From positions 5,132,236-5,196,235 of the forward strand of contig CM068315.1 in the NCBI GenBank assembly GCA_034766995.1: a DNA stretch of 64,000 nucleotides. The letters are read 5' to 3'. The notes under the pieces are model-generated. The model ran no database searches, was not told the DNA's origin, and was given only the letters and a program-made list of their open reading frames with translations. This DNA comes from Acanthacorydalis orientalis (Eukaryota > Arthropoda > Insecta > Megaloptera > Corydalidae). The position numbers were made by a program, and so were the translations under genes. Each line of letters begins with the position of its first letter. The stretch's first letter is position 1. Below, piece by piece: positions 39,241 to 51,539 of this stretch.

Positions 39241-39536
39241 TTAACTGATTTAAATTTATATTGAATTGTATTGTTGTAACGCCAAGAATACAGCGAGGCA
39301 AGTAAACACTTTCGATTTAACATATTTATAACGTTTGCTTTTTAATATATCCACCGCAGGAAATTATTTGAATCTTTTACCCTTGTTCGTCTTTCAAGCA
39401 CGCAATAACTGTGGAACACTGACTTTTTTCTGAACTAGCATTTTAAGGATACATAAAAGTAATACGTGCAATGTAACCAAAACACAAATCTGCTAATTTA
39501 TTAATCAAATATTAATAAAATTGATTTTATCTTCCA

Positions 39537-39675
39537 CAAATGAGTCATGCACAACCATTCAAGAGCTTGCACAAAAGTCAGGCGTTCGTCATCCAACAAT
39601 TCTGGATCACTTAAAACAAATAGGAAAATCAAAAAAGATAAAAATGGGCATGAAATTGAAAGTGATAATCTAATA
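39537..39675 (+). mobile_element. mariner family A fragment (third copy)
   Basis: It encodes TIQELAQKSGVRHPTILDHL followed by KQIGKSKK and then the non-coding tail seen in the other family A copies. Both the left part and the terminal repeats are absent. Confidence 0.7.
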
Positions 39676-39982
39676 TAATCTTTGAAGTGTTTTTGGTCGT
39701 TCATTTTTATTTATTGACTTTTTTAAGAGGTAAATTACTTTCATATGCATAAAACGATATAGGTATCAAAAATATACTTATATATATATATATCGAAAGA
39801 GAGACAGAGAGAATTTACTAATGTGGCTTCACTTGCACTAAAAAGATAAAGTAAAAATTATTGCTAAAGAATGTCAATTGGATTTTGCTTAGTAGATTGT
39901 CAGTAAAATATTCACAATACTTCATAAACTGAATTTTATTACTATCACAAAAAATAATAGACACTGAAATATAATATTATCT

Positions 39983-39989
<7 letters not shown>

Positions 39990-40024
<35 letters not shown>
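39990..40024. repeat. (TA)n microsatellite
   Basis: TA array of about 35 bases. Confidence 0.93.
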
Positions 40025-40029
<5 letters not shown>

Positions 40030-40520
40030 AGTCAATAAGAAATTTTCGCGATAAATTTAAGATCAAATTAAATATTTGTTTAATATTAGTCATTGTTTTG
40101 TTACTAACTCCTGTGGTTTTTAAACATGATCCTCTCATGACTTCCTAAAAGATTAACTGAATTTCAGTGACACATTACCCATTTTCCCATTTATTAAATT
40201 AATAAGGTTACATTATACAATACGTTATTATTATTTTATTATTTAATTCATAGTGAATATTTAATTGGAAAGTGATATAAATAAAATAAAACTTATAACT
40301 GCATTATCTTTTAATATTAAAATATGAGCTTGTTTATTGCTGCATAATTATTGAAATAATTTTTCATAATTGAAATACTTATTGTCACTTCTATTTCTAT
40401 ATTAATTTTCAATTGGAATAGAATTACATCGAGGAAAGGAATTTTCGGTTTGTGATTTAGTTAATGGAGATTTTTTAATAACTTCTGAAATTTAATTATA
40501 ACAATTTTATTATAATGACT

Positions 40521-40701
40521 GAACTGTTGGTGTTAGTTGAATCAAAATCACCGACAACAACTCGACAGCTTGTACAAAAGTTAGGAGTTAGTCATCCAAC
40601 AGTTCTGGACCACTTAAAACAGCTAGGAAAATCAAAAAAAGAATAAAATTTACATAAAATTGAATGTCATAAACCGAAATTATTTTTCTACCAACCTAAT
40701 A
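40521..40701 (+). mobile_element. mariner family A fragment (fourth copy) with right end
   Basis: The best-preserved helix-turn-helix tail of the family (TTTRQLVQKLGVSHPTVLDH, then LKQLGKSKKE with no stop) leads through a short spacer to an intact-looking right end, attatttttctaccaaccta. The 5' part is lost. A (TA)n array follows within 15 bases. Confidence 0.78.
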
Positions 40702-40707
40702 TACATT

Positions 40708-40713
<6 letters not shown>

Positions 40714-40770
<57 letters not shown>
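40714..40770. repeat. (TA)n microsatellite
   Basis: TA array immediately downstream of a mariner right end. Confidence 0.95.
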
Positions 40771-40773
<3 letters not shown>

Positions 40774-41489
40774 TCAAAAATGTGAAATTAAAACTAATGT
40801 TAAGATTCTAAATTACTACAACTGAAGAAAATAGAAATGTTTACTATATTTTTCTTTTTTATGTTATTTAAAATTTACTATGCAAAAATATAAAAATTAA
40901 TTCCAGAACCACTGCGTATATAAAATATAACATTATTAATAGCAATGTTCAATAAAATATCCATTATTTAATAACAATATTATTAAACAATGGAGTATAT
41001 TTTAACACAATTTTTTATTTCAAACAAATTTATTTCCAGCAAAATTTTATTACCCATTGATAAAATATAAAATTCAAAAACCAGTACCAGATATCGTAAT
41101 CTTTAAAATGATTATTCAAAATCAAACATTAAAAATATTTTAGAAGGAAATTCCGTTCAAGGAAATTCATATTTTAATTCTGCTTTAATTAGTTGTCTAT
41201 GAAGTTTATTTGACGTTTTATGTCATTATATAATAATCTTCCTAATTAGACCATTTATATTTTATATGAAAATATTAATTTTCGAAAGTAACCGAATTTA
41301 TTACTGTAATGTTATTTGTTATGTTCATTGATAAGCGGTTCTACCGAAAATCTTCAATCGAAATTCCGTCACTCGTTTTAAAAATCAAAATGGAAACATC
41401 CATAGTTACAATGAAACGAAATCAGTGTAATATTCAATCAAATTTTAGTAGACGTTTCAATCTCAGAAAAAGAATAGCATCTATCTACA

Positions 41490-41492
<3 letters not shown>

Positions 41493-41569
<77 letters not shown>
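41493..41569. repeat. (TA)n microsatellite
   Basis: Pure TA array of about 77 bases. Confidence 0.95.
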
Positions 41570-41570
<1 letters not shown>

Positions 41571-41589
41571 GAGTGGTTTCTCAATAAAT

Positions 41590-41860
41590 AATACGTACAT
41601 TTATACTTGAAACGTAACTGCTATTCACTGGAGATGTTGGTATATCCATGTTACGACCACCTCATTCTCCCGTTTCGTAGATCTGGAGCAGTGATTGGAA
41701 AATGCACATAGTTCGGACCAGACACTGTTATAGGTTTTCTATGTCCGGTTCGTCTGAGAGCAAGCTTTCACAATAATACAAAAAAAAGAAAACCACAGTG
41801 GCGCAGATGGTAGTCGTAATATTATGTGTGTATTTTTTTCTCAAATTTATTGTCTATTAT
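41590..41860. other. less AT-rich patch, unassigned
   Basis: This contains catagttcggaccagacac and tctatgtccggttcgtctg about 35 bases apart, and the string cagtggcgcagatggtagt, which resembles a pol III A box. No B box at the right distance or tRNA fold was found, so no RNA gene is called. Confidence 0.25.
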
Positions 41861-42337
41861 CTATCCCAATTGTTACAGAGCAATAATAATAAAAACGTAA
41901 TAAAAATGCAGTACATAAATTGAAATCTACAATGGGAATAGAAGTCGTTACAACGTTGATACGTGGCATTCCTTGTTGTTTTTTTTTAAAAAAATATGTT
42001 GTGTAGATGAATCGCATATTCATATTGTAACTTTTATACTCGATCTGATCAAAAATTGAAAATATTTTATAGATTTTGTAATTTCGGTGAAGTTTGCTTA
42101 TAAATTTAATGTTATTGTCCGTTACTTCAAAACTTCACAAACTATAAAACGCACTCGTCATATACTATGAACCATACTTTATAAATTTAAATGTATGAAT
42201 ATGTGAAAATTTTATTTTCAAAAATAGTACATTGAATAAATATACCATGACTGTCGCTAAAAATCTTATCCAATAAAAGTTTAATATGAAAATTATTAAA
42301 CTGTTACAAATTAAATTGTAGATTTTTATCTTCCATT

Positions 42338-42560
42338 AGAGGGGTCCGCCTCCTGGTCACTGCGCTCACCAACCACCGGGGAAACTCCATCCCTCGCTCG
42401 CTAACGCTGACACCCTCCTAACAAATAACAGAAATTAACGAATTATATACACAATTAATCTACGTGAAATGTCAAGTATATATTCGATTATAATTTTCTG
42501 CGAAAATTTCAGCTTAGAACAAACAATTTACAAAAATTACTTACAAATTATTAAAGAGTA
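42338..42560 (+). repeat. dispersed repeat with GC-rich head (copy 2, shortened)
   Basis: The head ggggtccgcctcctggtcac is followed by taacaaataacagaaattaac and acacaattaatctacg, matching copies 1, 3 and 4. The body is shortened. Confidence 0.6.
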
Positions 42561-42716
42561 ATGAATTTTTCATAAAAAACGCCAATTGGTATAAATTAAT
42601 TTCCTGTTTTTAATTAGAATTATAAAGATTTTTTTTCATTACAGTTTTCTTGGAAATTTTTTCTAATTAAAATACAATAAAGTTTGATTTAAAGTGTTTT
42701 ATTTATATAAATAAAT

Positions 42717-43130
42717 TAGGGGGCTCCGTCGCCTGCTCGCTCCATTCGCCCACCCTTATGGTCTTACGGGCCTTCTCTCGCTCTCCCTCTAACAAATAAC
42801 TGAAATGCACAAATTATACACACAAGTATCTGTATGTATAATGTATGTAATCTTATAAATGATGTAAATCTTAAGAAAAATTATTGGAAAATTTTATAAA
42901 AATTAATATAACAAAATACAATATTAAAATCTGTAACATTTTTTTTACTTTAAAGCTTCAGTGAATACAATATTTTGAATAATTGTTTTATCAATCTTAC
43001 ACTGAAATCATATATCATGTGAATGATATCAATCAATCACAACAGAGACCACCTGACCGATATATCAACCAATCAGAGAAAGAATAAAAGTCACGGAAAC
43101 GACATCATCACTGGATCATTTTTATATTAT
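42717..43130 (+). repeat. dispersed repeat with GC-rich head (copy 3)
   Basis: The head gggggctccgtcgcctgctc is followed by taacaaataactgaaatgc, gatgtaaatcttaag, attaatataacaaaatacaa, cttcagtgaatac, actgaaatcatat and a terminal part gatatatcaaccaatcagag. It is the most complete copy and lies about 150 bases after copy 2. Confidence 0.65.
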
Positions 43131-43574
43131 AGACAGATGTAATCATTCATTGATGTTTTTTATTGGAGAAAATTAATTACAATATCACTATTGTATGACA
43201 GATTGAACCATGATATACCTTTTTATTATGGAATTCTTTTTTTTTAGATGTCTATAGTATAAGATGTTGTTCGATTGAAATAAAATTTAGTTCTTTTTAT
43301 TTTTCTGTATAAAATAATTGTTTGCATTTTTTATTCTGGAAAAAAGTACAGCGTTTGGTAAAAATACGATAACTTGTTCTTTCCAAACATGTTTTCTTTT
43401 TATAAGTCTTGAAATTAAACCTTCTGATCGATAATAAGAAACAATTGAAGCTGTAATTAAATCTAATCTGACACAAATTATATACAGCATGGTAGAAGAA
43501 CTGTGTGTACTATTTAAAGACTCTATAAACTTATTTTGTCTACCATCTAAATTTTTAACAGGTTTGGTATAGTT

Positions 43575-44578
43575 CAGCGTTTCTCAAACTTTTCCTACGA
43601 CAGAACACATTACAAGTCTGGAAATTTTAACGAAACACTTTGTTTATTATGTAGAATAGGTAGATATAAATTATAGATAAAATAAATGAATCAAACCAAG
43701 TGTTAAGAGAAAAAAAACATATTTATTCTCAAATGTTAATTATTTAAAACAAAACACATAAAAATAGTAAAATAAACCAGCGTATATATATTGTAAAATT
43801 GCATCCTTAATAATTTCGATATTTTTGGGTCTTTGAATTACAAATTCTTTTGATATCAGGCACTACATTAGAAAGTTAAATTGTCATATCTGGTGTAGCG
43901 TCGAGTATGCTCCTTGGACTTAGATTTGCTTGCAGCATAATATGAGGAGCATAAATATGTCGTTGTAAAAGGAAGTAAAACAAAAATAGCTCGTTTTGAC
44001 ACGTTCGGGCATTCTTCTGTTAAATTTGTCCAAAAATCATTTAATGGAAGATCATTGTGTTTTTGTTTTAAATCAGGGTCAGTAATTAAGTCAATTAGAT
44101 TTTTATAATCACTTTCGCTGAAGTCTACTGGCCAATCTGTCACTCTAAGTGAATTCCGAACCCAGGAGTAATCCTCACTAGATTTTGGAAAATATTACAA
44201 AATAGTTGGTTGTTAGTCATGCAAATATTCTATAATTTCATTGAAATCTTCTTAATCTAATTTAGAATGTATTTCTGTCAAAAATTCATGCAAAGCGGGA
44301 AAACAATCAAAATTATTCTGTTTAACTGTAGAAATCAAGAATTGTAAATTTCTGTCAAAAAATGCAATTTTATCTCTTGTAATAAAAATTGTAATATTCT
44401 TTCCTAGTAATGATAAGTTGATTTCATTATACTTTGCAAAAATATCTTTCAGATACACAAGACTATTACAGCATTCAAAACCATTCCAGGTTCATAATCA
44501 ATTTGATAATTTTTCACAGAGCACATTCACTTTCTATAGAAAATCAGTGTTCTGCAGAACACAGTTTAAGAAACGCTG
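43575..44578 (-). mobile_element. hAT element with 8-bp target duplication and transposase remnants
   Basis: The element is bounded by CAGCGTTTCTCAAACT and the inverse AGTTTAAGAAACGCTG. The flanking octamers gtatagtt (43567-43574) and gtatagtc (44579-44586) are the expected hAT target duplication with one mismatch. On the minus strand two frames keep transposase sequence: 44458-44252 (YLKDIFAKYNEINLSLLGKN, then DCFPALHEFLTEI) and 44143-43868 (LPLNDFWTNL, then LLPFTTTYLCSSYY), the latter being the hAT C-terminal dimerisation region. This resembles the domesticated-type ZBED5/GTF2IRD2-like hAT group. The N-terminal BED finger and catalytic core are deleted, so it is dead or non-autonomous. Confidence 0.85.
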
Positions 44579-44589
44579 GTATAGTCATT

Positions 44590-45620
44590 GAATTAAAATA
44601 AAAATCAAACATATACAACAATGATTAATAGATTTTACACCGAAATTTATTGACTTCTCTGTAACAGCAGAACAATCAATTACAAGCACGTTTTATACTT
44701 TTTTTAAATTAATTTACAAAATCTACATTCTCGTCGACATTTTTTTTTTGTAATTTTCGTTAAAAATTTTCATTTTATTAAAACTTTTTCTGCCATTGTG
44801 TTGTTATAAACAACGCTGTATAAAATCCTTTTGGTACTTCTGTACTATCACTGCTCTGTGCTTTGATTCTGTTATAACCTTTACTCATTATTTCGATATA
44901 TGAAAAAAATTGCACGCCACAGTAATTGAAGACAGTAACTTAATACAAGAGCACCAGACATCATTTACTAGTACGTTTTGTAATGTTGTGTATATTTTTT
45001 TAAAAAATCCAGTCTGCATTTTAATTACGGAACGAAAACAAAAATAATGTTTTATTTGCAGTAGCTTGAAAAGACATTTGTTTTTATTTTCAGTGCAGAT
45101 AAGCCATACATGAATATTTCATATAAAAGCATATTTTTAGAGATTTATATAAAAAGAAAAGTATATTTTTTTTTATTTCAAGACACTTTTGAATTCATAT
45201 ATTTTATATCTAATTATCTGCGTGACAGTCATTTCTCAGTAAGAATTTTAAAAGAATTGTTTAAATTGAGATAAATATTTTACTGAATATCTGTAACTTC
45301 TTACATTCTAAAATTGAACAATTTATCAGTCAATATCAAAATTGTCATTAAAAATTAAAACATTGTAAATAATGAAACAAATATATAATAGACATTGATA
45401 AGTATCCAATAACGATTGTATTAAAATATAATCGAATCGTTTGGGGTTTTATCATATAAATTATAAAATTTTATAATTTTATAATTTTTATCCCACTGCA
45501 GTTTTTAAATATAGAATTCACACTTTATTTTAAACTTTAAAATAACTCTAAGTAACTGAAATATTGATTTATTATTCCCAAAATTTATTTATTTTCATTG
45601 AAGTAAATGAAAATTATATA

Positions 45621-45623
<3 letters not shown>
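44590..45623. other. featureless AT-rich intron
   Basis: I see only A/T runs and a short palindrome aaattataaaattttataattt near 45460. Confidence 0.5.

Positions 45624-45682
<59 letters not shown>
45624..45682. repeat. (TA)n microsatellite
   Basis: Pure TA array of about 58 bases. Confidence 0.95.
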
Positions 45683-45690
<8 letters not shown>

Positions 45691-46379
45691 AATTACACAC
45701 CAAGCTTCTTTAAATGCCAACGTTACTTTTAAATTTTAATTTTTTTATGAAAGTACCATAAGTCTTTTCTAAGTTCAAAAAGTCTCCGGATAGATTTTCA
45801 ATATTTTCATCATTTTTTAAACAATGAATTTATTGACAATTAAAAAATATTTTTTTACAAATTTCTTCTAATAAATAATACAGGATAACACAAAAATATT
45901 GGTATTATGAGTATAATTGTGAAAAGATTTAACCTCAGTGTTGTATGTACAAATAATTCTGATTTCTTGTGTAAAAAGAGAAATTTATTGAAAAATTGAA
46001 GACTTAATTAATTTGTGTCAGAAATTAGATTGAAAAATTTAAGATTTTATAGATTTCTAGCCAATTTTTAATACAATAATGTATGTTTCACATATAAAAA
46101 TTGTTTTTAAATTGAAATGAACAGAACTGTACAAATTTTTATATATCTAAAGCAAGTTACTTATAGTAATTCATCTCTTATTCTGGAATACAGTTTCGTT
46201 TTTATAACTCAACTATAGATAGATAAGAAAATCATTTATAGAATAAATATTAAATTGTATTCAAGAAAGATATATTCTTTTTATTTTATCTCATTTTGCT
46301 AAAACAACGCTCATACATCAAATAGTATATCAATATGTATATTGTATATACAGATGTGTATGTATATATATAAAAAAAT

Positions 46380-46790
46380 GATATGTAGATAGATGGAGAT
46401 CTATTTGTACGTGTAGTAACAGAATGCGCCATTTTCGAAAAAAAACTAGTCAATCAGAATGGATGCACACGTAAGATGGCGTACGTTTTCACTGGAAATA
46501 TTTTTCAAAAACGGACAAATACATCTATGATTGCAATAAACGGCGAACGGACGAAAAAAGGGATATATCCATAATCCTCTTATATATCCAACTTTATCCT
46601 ACAGTTTGGTCAGTAAGAGGTGAATCGTAACATCGTAATTCTATTTCATCTTCAATATTGGCGAGATAAAGTTCTCTGGATATCCAATCGGTTAGACAAA
46701 ACCGAAGTCGGTAAAACAAACAAACCGTTCGAAATGGAATCGCAGTGGCGCGCTACTTTATAAAAAAAATTAGTCTAGTTATATTCACAC
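46380..46790. other. less AT-rich patch, unassigned
   Basis: Moderate CpG (aaacggcgaacggacg, aaccgaagtcgg) with no open frame of note. It could be regulatory or an old insertion. Confidence 0.2.
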
Positions 46791-46832
46791 AAAAACATAA
46801 TCATTGAAATACACACACCCACACATACATAT

Positions 46833-46839
46833 ATGTGTG

Positions 46840-46876
<37 letters not shown>

Positions 46877-46878
46877 GG
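46833..46878. repeat. (TA)n-(GA)n compound microsatellite
   Basis: TA array passing into GAGAGA and then a short G run. Confidence 0.93.
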
Positions 46879-47095
46879 GGAGGATAAGTTAACTTAGATT
46901 TCCACATAAAAGTATTGAAAAAACGCAAAAATTAAAAAAATACATGTTATACCCCATTTAGTATTTTAGTTTAATTGTGTTTTGCTATTGAATTGACCTA
47001 AAATACTAAATCAAAAATAATATGACTAATCTCAACCCTTATGCTCCCTTTTAATACTTCCATGTAGAAGGATAAATTAAATCACGCTATATATT

Positions 47096-47247
47096 AGATT
47101 CAAAAATTAATTCGGTGCTTTTAAATTGAATCAATCGTAACTCTGTTTTAGATTAAAATACTTTTTCTACATTTTAGTATTTCGAAGTGCTAACCTTATC
47201 ATTGAAAAACCACTATATATCTAAAAGGCACTGAATTTATTTTTGTC
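47096..47247. mobile_element. mini-mariner family C, shortest copy
   Basis: The left end aaattaattcggtgcttttaa and the right end (aaaggcactgaatttattttt) are the same inverted ends as in the three longer copies nearby, including the adjacent gaatcaatcgtaactctgtt. Almost all internal sequence is lost. Confidence 0.7.
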
Positions 47248-48079
47248 AGTCAATTAATACTAATCAACTAATACTTGTTAGTCAGTTGTTTATGAAAAAA
47301 CAGTTGAATGTTCCACTGCAGTCACTAGAAATGAAAAAAAAACATTTGCCGGAAATGCATTTATTTTTTCTATATCTATTTAACAATGATTCTTTTCAAA
47401 CTGAAAACGATTAACAAAATCTCACTTATTTTTGATTCTTTTTGACAAATAAAATAATATACAATTCGTCTACAATTTCAAACGTATGATATCTTCTTCG
47501 ATAATACGCCACTTGAGTAAGACTTTGAATTAATTTAGATTAATATAAAATCCTTTAACAATACACTTAAAAAATAATACCAAAAAAAGTTCAAATTTCT
47601 TAACGTATTCAATTTATTAATAATATATACATTTAGCTTTCATTCTCTTACTTACTCTTCTTCAATAATTTAATGATTTCAATTAATTCGTTTTTAAATT
47701 CAAATGTATAATAGTTTACTTTCAGAACTTTAAAGTAGATTTTTACAAAATTATTTTTAAAATACACATGTTTTATTATTTGGAAACTATTTGTATAATT
47801 AACTATAGAATGAGGATTGTGATAATAAAATTTCATTATATGTTTTTAATCTATAAATTAAAATTATTCTAAGCTGTAAAAGTTTAAATATTTTAGCTTA
47901 AATAATTAACTTTTCATCTTTATTTAATATAGTACTTCACGCATAACTAAATCACTCCTGTAATAAAAATTACAAATAAATCATCATACCGAACACTTAA
48001 CCTAGATAACAATTTGTATTAACACATATATGATTTCAAATATTTATCTACTTAAAGTATTCGCATAGCTGATGATAAT

Positions 48080-48410
48080 CGATACGCAACATCAAAACGC
48101 GTCACATTCCATTCAAATGATTGAAAATGTATACATTTTTTTTATTATTTTGAACCTTTTCGGTTGGCATCGCGACGTCTAGGTAAATATATGACTGCGC
48201 AGAATTTGTGTCGTACAAGTAAAATGTGATTGATGTATCGGATCTGGGAGACATTTTAACGCTGACTGCTTAGGGATGCCATGTCGACAACAGCGATGTA
48301 ATGTTAACACTGCACTCTCTGGTATATTCAAGTACGAGGAAAATGATTCGGAGAAGGGAAAACTGAATAATGATACTACATGATCTTGCGTTTGGGGATT
48401 TTCAAACAAT
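48080..48410. promoter_or_regulatory. GC-richer island
   Basis: The block around 48160-48400 (ggcatcgcgacgtctagg, atgccatgtcgacaacagcg) is less AT-rich. A minus-strand frame of 76 codons is open without known motifs. It ends just before a (TA)n array. Function is unknown. Confidence 0.2.
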
Positions 48411-48420
48411 TTTCTTGATT

Positions 48421-48423
<3 letters not shown>

Positions 48424-48468
<45 letters not shown>
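48424..48468. repeat. (TA)n microsatellite
   Basis: TA array of about 45 bases. Confidence 0.95.
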
Positions 48469-48470
<2 letters not shown>

Positions 48471-48662
48471 ACACAATTATTGTCTTAGTTCCTACTTCCT
48501 ACTTTATTTTATATAACGTTGTTTTCAGTCCGTGAAAGATTTTCATATATATTTTTTTGTAATATTCATTTATAAACATATTTTCAAAGTAAGAGCAAAA
48601 TATATATACTCGAATTTCAGTTAATTAATTTCAAACTAACAGATGTACATTTTAATATATTA

Positions 48663-49170
48663 TGTGTACAAATTAATTCCGTGCCTTTAAATTGAATCAA
48701 TCATAACTCTGTTTTAAATTAAAATATTTTCTCGTCATTGTAGGATTCTAAAGCGTCAAATTTAACATTAAAAAATATATATCTTGACCAAGCAGCTGAC
48801 GTACCTCATAAAAAAGTAGTCAATATGATGGCGTCCGAAAAGCAGCATATTTGATATTGCATACTTTTCGCATTCCAGTCGAAAAAAATGCTGCCGAAAC
48901 CGCGAGAATGATTTGTTCAGCTTTGGGGAAGGTGTTGTGACGTATAAAACATACAAAAAATGCTAAAACAGTGGAAAAGGTCCGAAAAGTCATTAAGACT
49001 TCATCGACTGAAAACCGTCAAGTTTTTTTCGACAAGGGATTCGTCAGTTACCTGATAGATGAAACACAGTTATACAAAATAGTGGAAGATATTTTGAAGG
49101 TTAAAATGTATTCCATTTTTCCATAAACATTCATTTACTATAAAAAAAGCACAGAATTAATTTTTACACC
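48663..49170 (+). mobile_element. mini-mariner family C, + orientation copy
   Basis: Inverted ends tgtgtacaaattaattccgt and (inverse of the right end) ggtgtaaaaattaattctgt are flanked by TA on both sides (48661-48662, 49171-49172), the mariner target. From about 48829 it encodes a mariner N-terminus (MASEKQHI, then ILFAFQSKKNAAETARMI) and then, after about 50 residues, jumps to a C-terminus: KTVEKVRKVI and a RQLPDRW-type block near 49040. The first helix-turn-helix and the C-terminal tail are fused, and the catalytic core is missing. Stops and frame shifts prevent expression as it stands. Confidence 0.8.
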
Positions 49171-49288
49171 TAGGAAATAGAATATTTTTATTTTTTGGAG
49201 GGTTTAATTATTCAAGATGGCATATTAATAAGTCATCTGAAATAAAATTTATTCTGCTTTTTCATTAACAACTGACTAACAACTCTTA

Positions 49289-49799
49289 GTTGTACAAATT
49301 AATTCAATGTCCTTATAGAAAATGAATGTTTTTGGAAAATTCAACACATTTCAATCCTGAAAATATCCTCCATTATTTTATATAACTTTCTTCCATCTGT
49401 CAGGTAGCTGACAAATCCTTTGTTAAAAAAATTGACACCTTTGAATGGATGAAGTAATGCATTTTCCGACCCTTTCCACTATTTTAACACTTTTTAATAT
49501 GTTTTATGCATGGTAACACTTTTCTTCAAAATTAAACAAATCATTCCAGTGCCTTCGATAGGATTTTTTAGGATTTTCGATAGGAATACGAAAAGTATCC
49601 AATGTCAAATATGCTGCTTCTCGAACGCCAACATGTTCACTACTCTTTTGTGAGGTATACCGACTGCTTGGCCTAAAAATATGGTGTTTTTAAATTTTAA
49701 GGTTAGCTATTCAAAATTCTAAAACGTATAGAAAATATTTCAATTGAAAACAGAGTTATGATTGTTTCAGTTTAAAGGCATAGAATTAATTTTCACACC
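49289..49799 (-). mobile_element. mini-mariner family C, second copy
   Basis: It has the same structure as the copy at 48663 but inverted: ends gttgtacaaattaattcaat and ggtgtgaaaattaattctat, TA on both sides, and on the minus strand a QLPDRWKKVI block followed by NNGGYFQ near the left end. It lies about 120 bases after the first copy, so the pair forms a large imperfect inverted repeat. Confidence 0.8.
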
Positions 49800-50097
49800 T
49801 AATAAATACTAAAGGACAACTTATAAAATATTTACTTAGGTTGTAATAATTTTTTTATAATATTATTACAGGGATGTGATAAAAGGAGCAGGAATGTAAA
49901 AAAAACGTTTTGGTAAAACCCTTTCAGTAATTTTTTATTATATTTATTTATCGATGGCTCTAAATAAATAGCTATTTATCAGCCTACATATTTTTAATCA
50001 TTACATCATAAAAATACATAACTCAGTATCGGTATTTCAAGACAATTATGTGAAATGAAAAGAAGTGACTGGTAGTCTCAAACGTACAGATTTTTCA

Positions 50098-50106
<9 letters not shown>

Positions 50107-50141
<35 letters not shown>
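50107..50141. repeat. (TA)n microsatellite
   Basis: TA array of about 35 bases on the left of the unassigned patch. Confidence 0.93.
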
Positions 50142-50143
<2 letters not shown>

Positions 50144-50568
50144 CACATACTATTAAAATGATAAATATAAAAGGATACGAATAGAGTTTATATATTTTAG
50201 ATATAAATTCTCTCAATGACAATATTTTTATATCGGTCTAGTAAAAAGTATGAAATGTAAAAGGAAAAAGTACAAAGTTGTGAGATGCGCGACGTTTAGT
50301 GCCCAACATCGGCTCTGAAAAGAAGCTATTGAGTGCCAATCGTCGGACCAGTTGAACGGTTTTATTCATCTTGCGATAAACTTTTAAAAGGTGCTTACCC
50401 TACCGGAACCATAAATGCTGCCACTGGCATATCTTAAATCGTATGAGATGCTTGCGTACAAGGATCGGGCAAGTCTACGGGAAAAAAGAAATGCTTAAAA
50501 TATGCGAAGGTGCTATAAGGATTATCGGATGGACCATTGTCATATATGTAGATAAATTTAAATATATG

Positions 50569-50574
<6 letters not shown>

Positions 50575-50611
<37 letters not shown>
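50575..50611. repeat. (TA)n microsatellite
   Basis: TA array of about 37 bases on the right of the unassigned patch. Confidence 0.93.
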
Positions 50612-50614
<3 letters not shown>

Positions 50615-51020
50615 AGTGAGATTTTATATACTGACTTTTGATGAGGAATAATTTCTAAACTAAAATAATAAAAATTTATCTGGTCTATCAGAAAGCTTCT
50701 ACTTTAATAATTGTACCTAAATAAGAAGTACGTTATTAGATGATGAATACAAAGAACCCAATTAATATAAAATATTTGTTAGAATACATTAATTTCCGGT
50801 AAGAAAAAACGCATTTTTTAGTGAAAATAAGAAATCTTACGAAATTTAGTTAATAGTTTTGTAAAATTGCAAATTATCACAAGATTTGTTGAACCATTAA
50901 TAACTGCATAGATCATGGGAAAAAAATGCTGATAAAAATATTTAGTAATTGATTATTGACCATTTTGATCACAGATTATTTGCAATTCGATGACAGCGCT
51001 ATCATCCTCAAAGTATTAAA

Positions 51021-51535
51021 TATACAAATTAATTCAGTGCCTTTTTTACAGAAATTGAATGTTTGCTGAAAAATGGAATGGATTTCAATCCTAAAGATAT
51101 CCCCTATTATTTTGTATAACTTTTCTCCATCTGTCGGGTAATTGATAAGTAGGTTGTAGAAAAAAGTTGACGGTTTTGAGTCAATCAGGTTGTAATACAT
51201 TTCAGGACCTCTTCCACTGTTTTGGAATTTTTTGCATCTTTGATGCGTCACAAGACTTTCCCCCAAACCTGAATAAATCGTTCCCCTGCTTTGGCAATGG
51301 GAAGCATTTTTTTCAACTAGAATGCTAAAAGTATGCGATGCCTAATACACTGCTTTTCAGACGCCATCGTATTCATTCCTGTTTTGTGAGGTTATGCCAA
51401 CTGCTTGCTCAAGATATGTAGTATTTTTAAATGTTAAGATTGACACTACAAAATCCTCAGACGATAAAATAATAGTTTAATTTAAAACAGAGTTATGATT
51501 GATTCAATTGAAAGGCACAGAATTATTTTTTCAAT
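51021..51535 (-). mobile_element. mini-mariner family C, third copy
   Basis: On the minus strand it preserves the clearest C-terminal block, QLPDRWRKVIQNNRGYL (about 51137-51087), followed by a stop. The N-terminal start MASEKQ near 51367 is also present. The same deletion removes the catalytic core. Ends tatacaaattaattcagtgc and (inverse) tgaaaaaataattctgtgc are recognisable. Confidence 0.8.
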
Positions 51536-51539
51536 TTCA

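Larger units (their letters stand above)
49801..51020. other. AT-rich spacer with one unassigned GC-richer patch
   Basis: Two (TA)n arrays (50107-50141, 50575-50611) flank a less AT-rich patch at 50255-50540. I compared the patch by eye with transposases and structural RNAs and recognised nothing. Confidence 0.4.

Noticed and set aside
41800..41825. tRNA or SINE pol III promoter (cagtggcgcagatggtagt)
   Set aside because: An A-box-like string is present, but no B box at proper spacing and no cloverleaf could be drawn.
43868..44458. Host hAT-derived gene
   Set aside because: It lies between intact terminal repeats with an 8-bp target duplication and lacks most of the transposase, so it is a transposon remnant rather than a domesticated gene.
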